From the NCBI GenBank assembly GCA_964611185.1, contig CAZSXE010000008.1, positions 7,820-71,819 on the forward strand: a stretch of DNA of 64,000 bases, given 5' to 3'. Shown here piece after piece: positions 41,238 through 49,776 of this stretch. The notes beneath the pieces were generated by a model. It worked only from the letters and a program-made list of their open reading frames with translations, had not been told where the DNA came from and ran no database searches. Source of the stretch: CAAGNP01 sp964611185 (GTDB taxonomy: Bacteria; Bacteroidota; Bacteroidia; Bacteroidales; UBA932). A program made the translations under genes and the position numbers. Each line of letters starts with the position of its first letter. Position 1 is the stretch's first letter.

Positions 41238-43648
41238 ATTTTCAACCTTGTCAATAGATTAATACAGTGTGCAGCGGTTTTTTCATCTTTGTTTTTAGCC
41301 CCTTTTTTCAATGCTTTTTCAATTTTCAACAAATATGAATAATGGTCCCCGGGTAAAATAATATTTTCGAAATACAGAGCTCCTTGCTCATCGTAAGCAG
41401 CTTTTTCATTAATTCCCTTTTTATCAGACATCTCCACTCCGGCACCTTTTGAGACATATTTAAGATAGGAAATCTGTCTCGACATTTCCACTTCGGTCAA
41501 AGGTCTTTTCTCCTGAATATTTCCCCAAACTTTTTTGTATATCATCTCCATACATTCCTCGGGTGTAAATGGTTCAGAATTAAATGTAGATGTAAGTTCG
41601 CATCTTGAAGGAGCTTTCATTATTAACGACATTAAATAATCATTTAAAATTCGTGCATAACTTTCGCTAATGGGTAATTTGGCAAGCAATGGGGTGTTAT
41701 CAAGCCATTGAAGATCATCAAGAGCATCCAAAATAAAATTCAAAGCGTCCCTCTGATATTGAGCAGAAACAGGTGTATAAGATGATATTCCATCCCCCAC
41801 ATAACTTTCATACAGGTTAATTCCCCCTATATTATTATAAACATGGGTAAGATATCTTGAATATTGTGATACTATTTCAGAATAAATATTTTTACGGTAT
41901 GAATAGTCCGGATCATCTTTAGCCACCCATTCTTCAAGATGAGATAGGATAAATTTTAAATTTTTAATTCCGTATTCTGATGCTTTTATGGCATCATCGC
42001 CGAGATCTTCTGTCTGCGAACGGGGGTCCTGGATATAAAACTGCTGCTTTCCGAAACGAAGTACGGGATCAAAGGAGGCCCCATTAAGCCACTGCTTCAA
42101 AACCGAATACTCAGAAGAAACACTGCTGCTTTCATCTATGATGGAATAATTGTACTTTATAAGAAAACTATCATACTTTCCAAATCTCGGTGGGGTAAGT
42201 TTTAATCCTTTAAGAGAATCCTGGGGCTGCGCAACATAATTGAAGCGGGCATAATCCATAATAGAGGTGGTGGTTCCGTATTTCCGTGTATAAGAGGCAG
42301 ACCTTAAAGAGTCCACCGGCACATTGGCGGAAGCCGACATATTATGCATGAAGCCCAGGCAATGACCCACCTCGTGAGAGACCACATACCTAAGCGCATC
42401 GCCGATAACCTCCTCCTCAATAATAGTACGCCTCGCTCTGTAATCTACTTGAGATGTCTGAATGAACAACCAGCTGTTGAGCAATTTAATAACATCATGG
42501 TACAAATAGACAGAGGCAGTCAGTATCTCGCCACTTCTCGGATCTATCCACGAAGGGCCCATAGCATTTTCAATGTTAATAGGGGCATATCTTATACATG
42601 AATAGGTAAGATTATTGGGGTCAAAATCGGGATTTTCACTTTTTGAAGGAAAAACAGTAGCTTTCATAACATTCTTAAAGCCAATTTCTTCAAAAAGGTC
42701 ATTCCATTGCTCTACCCCCTCCTTAATATAAGGTATGTATCTTTTAGGGAACATGGAATCGATATAAAAAATTATCTGCTTTACAGGATTAACAGTTTCT
42801 CCTCTTTTAAAAGCCTCTATGTCTGATGGTTCTATGCGCCACCTGTTAGCAAAATAGACTTTTCTGCTCCCTTGAAGCGTATCACTGAAAAGAACCTTTT
42901 CAGTAGGAAAAATAGCGATTCTGCTATCTGTAAGACGAGGTCTGTACGGGACTTTGTCCAATAACATAAAAGACCTTACAACAGAGGTGGTGAAAGGGAC
43001 ATCTTTGTCATTTACCCCATTACCGCTCAACGAATATTTGTAACTCATATTTGAAGTAACGCTCACGCTCTTTTCAAAAGCAGATATATCCTTTATAAAA
43101 GAATTATCTTTACTGAAAGTTTCACTCCTCTTTACCTCTTTTCTGACATTATTGCTAAAACGATCGAAAGGGGTGATATAATTCTGATCTCCCAATAGAA
43201 AGTCGGTCAGCTCAATGACATAAGCTGAAGAGTCTTCCGTGAGAGTTTCTATATCGAACAGATCAAGGATGGCTCCATATTTACTTATAGAGTAACTATC
43301 AGAATCGTTTTCAAAAGAGGATATGTTTACATCCCTGATAGATCTCAAACTTATTTTATCTCCATCTTTAAGAAAAACAATATGTAGAGGATCTACCGGC
43401 TTACTCCCTACAATACCATTATTATTATCACTTGTGGACTCAATAGTGGATCCTAAAAGCATATCTCTCCCCAAAAGGGAATCGGGAATTTCAAAATACA
43501 CTTTTCCGCCAGTGAGGTGAAGGATAAACATCCCACTCTCCTGCCTGTGATCCTTTTCAAAAAATTCTTTATAGGATTTCTTGGTATCTGCAAAGGAGAA
43601 TACAGAAAAAAAGATAAAAAAAACGGTAATGATAGATTGTCGGCTCAT
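41234..43648 (-). CDS. Exported metzincin-type zinc metalloprotease (DUF5117/DUF4953-like)
   Basis: 804 residues from the ATG at 43646-43648, with a signal peptide (TVFFIFFSVFSFA). Central zinc site HEVGHCLGFMH is the full HExxHxxGxxH metzincin motif (H425, E426, H429, H435), and SIMDYA about 30 residues later gives the Met-turn (M464). N- and C-terminal regions match the large uncharacterised proteases that accompany SusC/SusD genes in Bacteroidota. It probably cuts proteins or glycoproteins at the cell surface or in the periplasm for uptake by the downstream SusC/SusD. It is the first gene after the operon promoter. Confidence 0.9.
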   Translation of the reverse strand: MSRQSIITVFFIFFSVFSFADTKKSYKEFFEKDHRQESGMFILHLTGGKVYFEIPDSLLGRDMLLGSTIESTSDNNNGIVGSKPVDPLHIVFLKDGDKISLRSIRDVNISSFENDSDSYSISKYGAILDLFDIETLTEDSSAYVIELTDFLLGDQNYITPFDRFSNNVRKEVKRSETFSKDNSFIKDISAFEKSVSVTSNMSYKYSLSGNGVNDKDVPFTTSVVRSFMLLDKVPYRPRLTDSRIAIFPTEKVLFSDTLQGSRKVYFANRWRIEPSDIEAFKRGETVNPVKQIIFYIDSMFPKRYIPYIKEGVEQWNDLFEEIGFKNVMKATVFPSKSENPDFDPNNLTYSCIRYAPINIENAMGPSWIDPRSGEILTASVYLYHDVIKLLNSWLFIQTSQVDYRARRTIIEEEVIGDALRYVVSHEVGHCLGFMHNMSASANVPVDSLRSASYTRKYGTTTSIMDYARFNYVAQPQDSLKGLKLTPPRFGKYDSFLIKYNYSIIDESSSVSSEYSVLKQWLNGASFDPVLRFGKQQFYIQDPRSQTEDLGDDAIKASEYGIKNLKFILSHLEEWVAKDDPDYSYRKNIYSEIVSQYSRYLTHVYNNIGGINLYESYVGDGISSYTPVSAQYQRDALNFILDALDDLQWLDNTPLLAKLPISESYARILNDYLMSLIMKAPSRCELTSTFNSEPFTPEECMEMIYKKVWGNIQEKRPLTEVEMSRQISYLKYVSKGAGVEMSDKKGINEKAAYDEQGALYFENIILPGDHYSYLLKIEKALKKGAKNKDEKTAAHCINLLTRLKI

Positions 43649-43666
43649 TTTAAGAATAACTTTATA

Positions 43667-43697
43667 CAAAATTAAAAGTTAAAACAAGCAAAACATA
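43667..43697 (-). promoter_or_regulatory. Promoter of the metalloprotease-SusC/SusD operon
   Basis: On the minus strand TAATTTTG (43667-43674) is an exact -7 box, with TATG (43694-43697, one mismatch to TTTG) 19 bases upstream. It lies between the regulator gene and the protease start, so the operon has its own promoter that the regulator may control. Confidence 0.55.
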
Positions 43698-43751
43698 GTA
43701 TCTGAAAAATTTAACGCTAATATTAATGATATTATCCTTATTATTAACTAT

Positions 43752-45197
43752 TTATGATTGCAATTTATCGTTATCTCGATATATTATTTTGAGAATATTT
43801 GATTTTTCTTCCTCAGAAAGCATAGTAGAAAGCTCTAATTTTTGTTTTATTCTCGCCCTCATACCCCTAACACTGCCCGTGGATGTGTATAGAACTTTGG
43901 CAATAAACGAAGAAGGACATTTGAGAAAAGAGAGGCATATTATAATCTTTTCATTTACCGTAAATTCTCCTATCTTGTGAAAAACAGGATTAATACTCTT
44001 AATCGCATCCGAATTCATTATCGTTTCGAGATCCGATTTGAGCTTTTGCTTACTAGTAGAGGCAAGATTGTTGAATTCATCAAGAGCAGTAGAAGATTGA
44101 GATATGTTTTTGACTAAAATTGAGTAAAACGATGCTTGAACCTGAGGCAATTGCGATAAAGATATTTCCACTACCCTTCTTATTAGTTCGAGATTTTCCA
44201 ACTCTCTTGTCTTTAGCATCAACTCTATCTCATTGCTCTTCTGCTTATATCTGACTATCACCATCGAAAGGGTCAAGGCAAGTATTAATATTATCAATAC
44301 TGCACATATAATCAGCACTTTATAATTCGATTTTTCAAGGGAAAGAATTTCTCGTTCTTTTTGAATTGCATCAAATTTGACCTCAAGGTCAAGAATTTTA
44401 TTATTCCATGTCTTTTCAAGCCCTATGTCGTAAAATTTCTCTGCCATCTTATACATACAGAGAGCTGAGTCAAGCATCGCGGAAGAGGAGAAAATATTTG
44501 CAGCCAAGATATAATAGTTATATATATTCAGGCTCGTAGTATCTTGAATGGAATCGATAAGACGGGTAATATGACATCGCGCACTGTCCAACTGATTAAG
44601 TTTATAAAAATTTCTTGCTAAAGGGTACTCTTTCTGCCGGATACTCAATGGAGTAATCGAATTAATCCCTCTAAAAGCATCGATTGCAAGAGGATAATCT
44701 CCTAATATTTCATAAAAAGAACCTTCAAGCTCTATCACATTGTTTTTATACTCTTCAGGTATATATTTCAATAAAGTAAGCTCGTCTATCAGTATTTCGG
44801 CCTTTTGATAATCATGAAGCTCAAGTTCTGTATATGCATATTTAATCTGAGACACAAGGTTGGAAACGGAATCTTTTATTTTGTCGTTTAAAGAATACCT
44901 CGACGAAAGGTAGCGGCGAGCATCATTATAATTACCTATATTATAATTGATAAATCCGAGCTGTGAATAAATGTCGGCAATTAATACCGTATCGTTTATC
45001 TTGTTTTTATAATAATTATTTTCAGCCTGTTTAAACAGATTATAAGACATTATCCCTGAGGGGTCTTCCGACAGGTTTTCTATCCCCTCGGAATATATTC
45101 TCTTTATATCATGAATTGATTGCCCATCTTCTTCCGATATGGAGCAAGCAGTATAAACAAAGAGAGTGATAAGGGTAATGAAATAATGTTTAATCAT
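43752..45197 (-). CDS. Membrane-spanning TPR regulator with cytoplasmic HTH domain
   Basis: 481 residues. An N-terminal lipobox-like signal (LFVYTAC, C18) is followed by TPR-type helical repeats (about 30-260), a single transmembrane helix (293-315), a coiled-coil linker (316-345) and a C-terminal LuxR/FixJ-like helix-turn-helix (about 411-455: FTVNEKIIICLSFLKCPSSFIAKVLYTS-type helix order). Thus the sensor is periplasmic and the DNA-binding part cytoplasmic: a one-component regulator. Its position directly before the protease/SusC/SusD operon suggests it controls that locus. Its ATG lies 9 bp after a terminator hairpin, leaving no room for an ordinary promoter. Confidence 0.82.
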   Translation of the reverse strand: MIKHYFITLITLFVYTACSISEEDGQSIHDIKRIYSEGIENLSEDPSGIMSYNLFKQAENNYYKNKINDTVLIADIYSQLGFINYNIGNYNDARRYLSSRYSLNDKIKDSVSNLVSQIKYAYTELELHDYQKAEILIDELTLLKYIPEEYKNNVIELEGSFYEILGDYPLAIDAFRGINSITPLSIRQKEYPLARNFYKLNQLDSARCHITRLIDSIQDTTSLNIYNYYILAANIFSSSAMLDSALCMYKMAEKFYDIGLEKTWNNKILDLEVKFDAIQKEREILSLEKSNYKVLIICAVLIILILALTLSMVIVRYKQKSNEIELMLKTRELENLELIRRVVEISLSQLPQVQASFYSILVKNISQSSTALDEFNNLASTSKQKLKSDLETIMNSDAIKSINPVFHKIGEFTVNEKIIICLSFLKCPSSFIAKVLYTSTGSVRGMRARIKQKLELSTMLSEEEKSNILKIIYRDNDKLQS

Positions 45198-45205
45198 AAT
45201 ACTAT

Positions 45206-45326
45206 AAAAAAGAGCCCAATAAAATTAGGCTCTTTTTTAATAAAATCCAAAAAAGTTGTTACTTTCTTTCTCCTCTGTCGCCTCTTTCACCTCTATCTGC
45301 TGCACCTCTGCGGTCACCACCTCTGC
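45206..45326 (-). repeat. 121-bp direct repeat, copy 1 (orphan rpsC 3' end plus terminator)
   Basis: Identical over 121 bases to 49744-49864. On the minus strand it holds the last 18-19 codons of rpsC (GDRRGAADRGERGDRGERK), its stop, and the downstream terminator hairpin AAAAAAGAGCC/GGCTCTTTTTT (45206-45238). It is an orphan fragment here, cut at 45326 inside the arginine/glycine-rich tail. The period between copies is 4538 bp. Confidence 0.97.
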
Positions 45327-45462
45327 CAATACAATGATATTAGAACCGTCTCCCATACTTTTACTCAGAAGCCATTATCGTTTTAGCTATCAGTTTTATA
45401 AGACACGAAAAACTTTCTCAAAACACTTATTTCTCTTAAAAATTAAGGTTGTTCATTGAGAA

Positions 45463-45497
45463 TTTGGAAATAGGTTAGTTTTTTAGATGTAAATTTG
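45463..45497 (+). promoter_or_regulatory. Promoter of the sensor kinase gene
   Basis: TAAATTTG (45490-45497) is an exact -7 box and TTTG (45463-45466) lies 23 bases upstream, slightly long for the -33 spacing. The box ends 4 bases before the ATG, so the transcript should be leaderless or nearly so. Confidence 0.55.
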
Positions 45498-45501
45498 CTC
45501 T

Positions 45502-46746
45502 ATGAAAAAAATACTAATAGATCGACATTTCATATTCGAAAATCTTATTTATTTGATTTTCTGGCTTATTATTCTTCTATCTCCTATATTCAGCCACATT
45601 TTCAGGCAGACTTCTCCAATTCCTTGGAAGATGATTTCAAGAGAATGGCTATTAGTTATGCCGATACTGCTAATGTTTATTCTTCATAATTTTATTCTCT
45701 TTCCTTTGCTATGCAGAAAAAAAAGATACATTTGGTATGTGCTTTCCGCTTTGATTATTATGATAGCCGCTTCTATTTCCAATCCTTTCGTTTTTAATAA
45801 ATCCCAAAACACAGATATACCACTTTCCATAATACAAGAGGGTATTCATTCTCCAATGTCAGAACCTGATGAGATGCGCCCCGAAATGAAACCTAACATA
45901 GGGCATCCTATTGACGATTCGCGCCCTGACTATCGACCGAAAGGGACAAAGTATAAACCAACCTCACCTCTTGAAATGCCATCACAAGTAGAGGCTCGTC
46001 CGCCATATCGTCCCGCCTTCTTTTTCCCTATAAAATTGGGTCCATTCTTAAATAATTTGATAGTGGCCATTCTTATAATATGTTTTAATATTGCCATCAA
46101 ACTCATTTTTAAATCTTCTCGAGATGAAAAGCACCTTAAGGAGCTGGAAAAGCAGAATCTATCCACTGAATTGGAATATTTGAAACACCAGATAAATCCG
46201 CACTTCTTTATGAATACGCTGAATAACATCCACGCTCTCATAGACATAGATTCTGAAAAGGCAAAAGAGAGCATCATCCAACTATCGAAAATTATGAGGT
46301 ATGTTCTTTACGATTCTTGCAGACAGGCCATCCCTTTCAGCGAAGAAATTACTTTTCTAAAAAACTATATCGAACTTATGAAGATACGATACACAGATAG
46401 TGTGGATATAACCGTGGAAATTAAAGAAGATATGCCTGATGTGAAGATTCCCCCTCTCATTTTCATTTCTTTTGTGGAAAACGCATTTAAGTATGGCATA
46501 AGTTACAGCACTAATTCTTTCGTTCATATCAATCTCTGCATGAATCCTGTAAAGAATATGATGTTTTTCGCCGTGAGCAATAGCATCCCTAAAGAAGCCT
46601 GCCAAAATCATCTCCAAGGTGGAATAGGAATTGAAAACGCAAAAAAGAGGTTAGATTTGCTTTTCAAGGACAAATATTTTCTGGATATACAACAGGATTC
46701 AGAGATATTTTCTGTTTCATTAATGATTCCTATCAAATTATCTTAA
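45502..46746 (+). CDS. LytS/YehU-type sensor histidine kinase
   Basis: 414 residues. Three transmembrane helices lie near the N-terminus (about 14-33, 51-72, 77-100) and a fourth near 175-198, with a proline-rich extracytoplasmic loop between the third and fourth (EMRPEMKPNIGHPIDDSRPDYRPKG-type). The kinase part has the His_kinase signature NPHFFMNTLNNI, whose histidine is the phosphorylation site, and an ATPase domain with FVENAFKYGI and GGIGIENAKKRL. It signals to the LytTR regulator encoded next. It starts 4 bases past a promoter box and lies inside the rpsC-repeat-bounded segment. Confidence 0.92.
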   Translation: MKKILIDRHFIFENLIYLIFWLIILLSPIFSHIFRQTSPIPWKMISREWLLVMPILLMFILHNFILFPLLCRKKRYIWYVLSALIIMIAASISNPFVFNKSQNTDIPLSIIQEGIHSPMSEPDEMRPEMKPNIGHPIDDSRPDYRPKGTKYKPTSPLEMPSQVEARPPYRPAFFFPIKLGPFLNNLIVAILIICFNIAIKLIFKSSRDEKHLKELEKQNLSTELEYLKHQINPHFFMNTLNNIHALIDIDSEKAKESIIQLSKIMRYVLYDSCRQAIPFSEEITFLKNYIELMKIRYTDSVDITVEIKEDMPDVKIPPLIFISFVENAFKYGISYSTNSFVHINLCMNPVKNMMFFAVSNSIPKEACQNHLQGGIGIENAKKRLDLLFKDKYFLDIQQDSEIFSVSLMIPIKLS

Positions 46747-46757
46747 ATTTGCGTTAT

Positions 46758-47477
46758 ATGATTCGTTGCATAGCTATAGACGATGAGCCGTTGGCATTAG
46801 CACAGATAACCGGATATATCAAAAAAACCCCTTTTCTGACTTTCGTAGCCGGATGTCCAAGTTGTAGGGACACCACGAAAATTCTTGACTGTGAGCATAT
46901 AGATCTTATCTTTGCAGATATAAATATGCCGGATATGTCTGGAATGGATTTCGTAAAGACATTAAAAGGTAAATATATGGTGATTTTTACCACCGCTTAT
47001 TCTGAATACGCACTGGATGGATTCAAGGTCGATGCCATCGATTATATACTGAAACCTTTCAGCTACAAAGATTTCTTAAAATCTGCGAATAAAGCCATTC
47101 GCCAATACAACATACTTAACAGCTTCGTGGAAGAAAAGCAATCCGATGCTATCTACATTAAAAATGATTACAAGATTATCAAAATAGACAAATCATCAAT
47201 CACATACATAGAAGGGGAAAGTGAATACATCCGCATCCACACCGACGATGGTAAATCCATCCTGCATCTTTCTTCTATGAAAGCCATTATTGAAAAACTA
47301 AATGATAGCCGTTTCATTAGGATACACCGTTCATATATAGCAAACACCTCCCGAATCCGAGAGGTGTCTGCAAATAATGTGAACATTTTTATAAGAGATA
47401 ACCTTACATTAAAATCTTTACCAATAGGGGAACAGTACCGTGACTGTATCCGTCAGTGGTGTCGTTCTAAAGGTTAG
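46758..47477 (+). CDS. LytTR-family response regulator
   Basis: 239 residues from the ATG at 46758. The receiver domain has the acidic pair in AIDDEPLAL, the phospho-acceptor aspartate in IFADINMPDMSG and the lysine in DYILKPFSYKDF. The C-terminal LytTR domain (about 140-239) shows YIEGESEYIRIHT and FIRIHRSYIANTSRIRE. It partners the kinase encoded 11 bp upstream. A second TAAATTTG box (46744-46751) overlaps the kinase stop and ends 6 bases before this start, so the regulator might also be made alone. Its stop overlaps the stop of the convergent lipoprotein gene by 4 bp. Confidence 0.93.
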   Translation: MIRCIAIDDEPLALAQITGYIKKTPFLTFVAGCPSCRDTTKILDCEHIDLIFADINMPDMSGMDFVKTLKGKYMVIFTTAYSEYALDGFKVDAIDYILKPFSYKDFLKSANKAIRQYNILNSFVEEKQSDAIYIKNDYKIIKIDKSSITYIEGESEYIRIHTDDGKSILHLSSMKAIIEKLNDSRFIRIHRSYIANTSRIREVSANNVNIFIRDNLTLKSLPIGEQYRDCIRQWCRSKG

Positions 47478-49432
47478 TGCCAGCCTCCTTGTCCACCCCC
47501 AGGTTGGCCTCCGTTAGTCGTACCTATGGTTGTCACCGCCGAACTTATTGTTACATCACTTAGTTTTGTTCCACTGGAATAAGATCCCCCTTGGTAATAA
47601 GAATGAAATCGGACGGTATCTTTCGAAATAGTACCTCCGGAGTACAGAGTATATGAGCTGTTGACCAATGTTGGACTACTTATTAGTACTGTCATAGAAC
47701 CATTATAACTCCTTGGAACAATACAAGAGATAATGTTGGTTTTATCTGAGCTGCTAAGGTTTATCAATGAGCCGCCTGTTAAAGCAGAACCTGAATAAAT
47801 AAGTGAGTTTTGGGTGCAAGCACTTGATGTAGGGGTGCTGGATGCTCCGCCAAAGCCCACTAAAATACCTCCTGTTATTGCAAACTTGTTTTGATCGCAG
47901 TCAAACCCCTCTTCAGGCACAGTGGTACCTGATACTATGGTCATCCCTCCTGAAAAAGATAAAGTACCGTTTGAATCCATTCCATCATTATTGCTTGAAT
48001 AAGTGTAAATGTTGCCACCGGAAACATTGATAGCGGAAGCAGCATTGAGGCAATCATCATACGCAGCAACCTCCACTACTCCTCCTTTTATATTGATAAT
48101 ACTTTTGCTCTCTATCGCTTCGCTCCCTTCTCCCCCTGTTGTCTGAACTTGTATTGAACCACTTTGAATGGTAAGTGTACCTTCGGATTTGATACCCTTA
48201 GCAGAAGAATCTTCGTTACCATATGTATATTGTTTACCTTTAGTAATCACCTTAATGTTAGATTCTGAGGTAGTGAAAGCACCTTCACAACTAATTCCTT
48301 TTCCAGCAGAGCCGCTACTGTATGCAAAAATAACTGCTTTAGTTATTTTTATATCCCCGTCGGCTTTGATTCCGCAACAGGAATTGATATCTGCTTCGTC
48401 TGTATCATAATAGGCTTCTCCTTTGCATATCACATATACCGAACCTCCTGAAATAGTGATGTTGTAGTCGCTCTTTATCCCTTTGGAAGCATTTCCTGTG
48501 GTAAAAGCATTGAGAGCACCATTAGTCATACAAATATCATATAAAGTGGTAAGTCCGTGTCCTTTCACACCTGATGTATAAATGGAAGTCGTTCCTCCGG
48601 AGATATATGCTCCACCATCTTCGCACTGTATTCCATCTCCGACTGAAGTAATGTCAAGAATCCCTCCGCCTATTATTACCGAGTCTTTTGCGTGAATGCC
48701 GTCACTTGCAGCGTTCAAAATACTCAATTTTACTCCTGTACGGACTCTGAAATAATCATCAGTGCAAATGGCGTGTTTATATTTTCCTGTTACAGAAAGC
48801 ATACCTGTTCCTGAAAAAATAATCTGTCCTTCAGCGAAAATACACCCTTTCTGATCTTCTTCATTCGGCGCACTATTATAGGTGCTGCCATCCGTCAATG
48901 AATTAATTGTCTGCTGCTCAAGTATTATAAATGCTCGTTTAGCAGATTGTAAATTGAGAGCAGGACCGTCACTATTTGTTATTGATACTCCGCTTAGAGT
49001 TAGCTTATACTTTTTGCCACTATATATTTTAAAAGATCCTTCATCAGTTTCCCCGGAAAGCACATACTCCACTCCACCTATAGTGGATGTAACCGTTACA
49101 TCGGCACCTGAAATCTCTGCTGTCACTCCGGAAGGCAGATTTGTGACAGAAGCTACACTGCCAGAATAGACTACATTTACAGCCGATGTAAAAGTGGAAT
49201 TTTCCACCATGTCTTCATCATCAGCATCTACTGTCTCTTCAGGATCTGAATAAGTATATCCGGAAGTGAGATCCAATGCACTTTCGTCAATAACATAACT
49301 TAAGCTATTAACATCTATTATTACCTCGGCACTCCCTCCGTTAGAGTCATTTTCGTCGTTGGTATTCGCAAAATCTGTTGAACATCCTGCCATAAGAGCG
49401 GCAGATAAAGTAATTATCAATATCCGTTTCAT
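47474..49432 (-). CDS. Surface beta-helix lipoprotein, carbohydrate-binding DUF4353 (Cthe_2159-like)
   Basis: 652 residues. Lipobox SAALMAGC, an acidic linker, then many short repeats forming a right-handed beta-helix: SDGIHAKDSVIIGGG, GDGIQCEDGGAYISGG, SKGIKSDYNITISGG, CGIKADGDIKI, NDGMDSNGTLSFSGG. This pattern belongs to the Cthe_2159 family of calcium- and polysaccharide-binding helices. The end is glycine-rich (GGQPGGGQGGWH). It is convergent with the LytTR regulator, which is the likeliest controller. The leader carries the AACCTAAAAAAT element (49439-49450) found before two SusC genes. Confidence 0.85.
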   Translation of the reverse strand: MKRILIITLSAALMAGCSTDFANTNDENDSNGGSAEVIIDVNSLSYVIDESALDLTSGYTYSDPEETVDADDEDMVENSTFTSAVNVVYSGSVASVTNLPSGVTAEISGADVTVTSTIGGVEYVLSGETDEGSFKIYSGKKYKLTLSGVSITNSDGPALNLQSAKRAFIILEQQTINSLTDGSTYNSAPNEEDQKGCIFAEGQIIFSGTGMLSVTGKYKHAICTDDYFRVRTGVKLSILNAASDGIHAKDSVIIGGGILDITSVGDGIQCEDGGAYISGGTTSIYTSGVKGHGLTTLYDICMTNGALNAFTTGNASKGIKSDYNITISGGSVYVICKGEAYYDTDEADINSCCGIKADGDIKITKAVIFAYSSGSAGKGISCEGAFTTSESNIKVITKGKQYTYGNEDSSAKGIKSEGTLTIQSGSIQVQTTGGEGSEAIESKSIINIKGGVVEVAAYDDCLNAASAINVSGGNIYTYSSNNDGMDSNGTLSFSGGMTIVSGTTVPEEGFDCDQNKFAITGGILVGFGGASSTPTSSACTQNSLIYSGSALTGGSLINLSSSDKTNIISCIVPRSYNGSMTVLISSPTLVNSSYTLYSGGTISKDTVRFHSYYQGGSYSSGTKLSDVTISSAVTTIGTTNGGQPGGGQGGWH

Positions 49433-49743
49433 CTTTATATTTTTTAGGTTTTACACAAAACAAAAATAATACCTGCCTATTATATGTAATAAAACATTCA
49501 GCGAACTGCCTTGTTTTTTAGTACTTTTACGAGCAATCCAAGATATTTAATAATATATCTATTCGTTGTGAAATCATAGAACTTTCCAATGTCGGAAAAT
49601 CAACTCTATTTACTGTATAAACATTGGAAAAACTCAGTCTGAGAAAGCAAAGGCTACAAAATCAAAGATGTTTAAGACAAAATCGATTTATACTTCTATT
49701 AGAAATAGTAATGATATAATATTTAAATGCTATAACCGAATTA
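49433..49743. other. Intergenic stretch between the lipoprotein gene and the rpsC repeat
   Basis: Holds the lipoprotein leader with AACCTAAAAAAT (49439-49450 on the minus strand) and, to the right, a decayed fragment resembling a GTPase P-loop. No intact gene, IS or tRNA is seen. Confidence 0.5.
49574..49740 (+). pseudogene. Decayed fragment resembling a YchF-type GTPase start
   Basis: The plus strand reads ELSNVGKSTLFTV then a stop (about 49578-49620), matching the NVGKSTLF P-loop of Obg/YchF GTPases. In a shifted frame the next bases give QSEKAKATKSK, reminiscent of the LSxAKA stretch that follows the P-loop in YchF. Short, frameshifted and AT-rich, so at best a relic. Could be chance similarity. 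Confidence 0.3.
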
Positions 49744-49776
49744 AAAAAAGAGCCCAATAAAATTAGGCTCTTTTTT
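49744..49776 (-). terminator. Terminator after rpsC
   Basis: AAAAAAGAGCC (49744-49754) and GGCTCTTTTTT (49766-49776) form a perfect 11-bp stem around an 11-base loop, with T tracts on either strand. It lies 20 bp after the rpsC stop and closes the S10 operon fragment. The duplicate hairpin is at 45206-45238. Confidence 0.88.

Noticed and set aside
48168..49169. Plus-strand frames opposite the beta-helix lipoprotein
   Set aside because: Mirror frames produced by the repetitive glycine/serine coding of the real gene.
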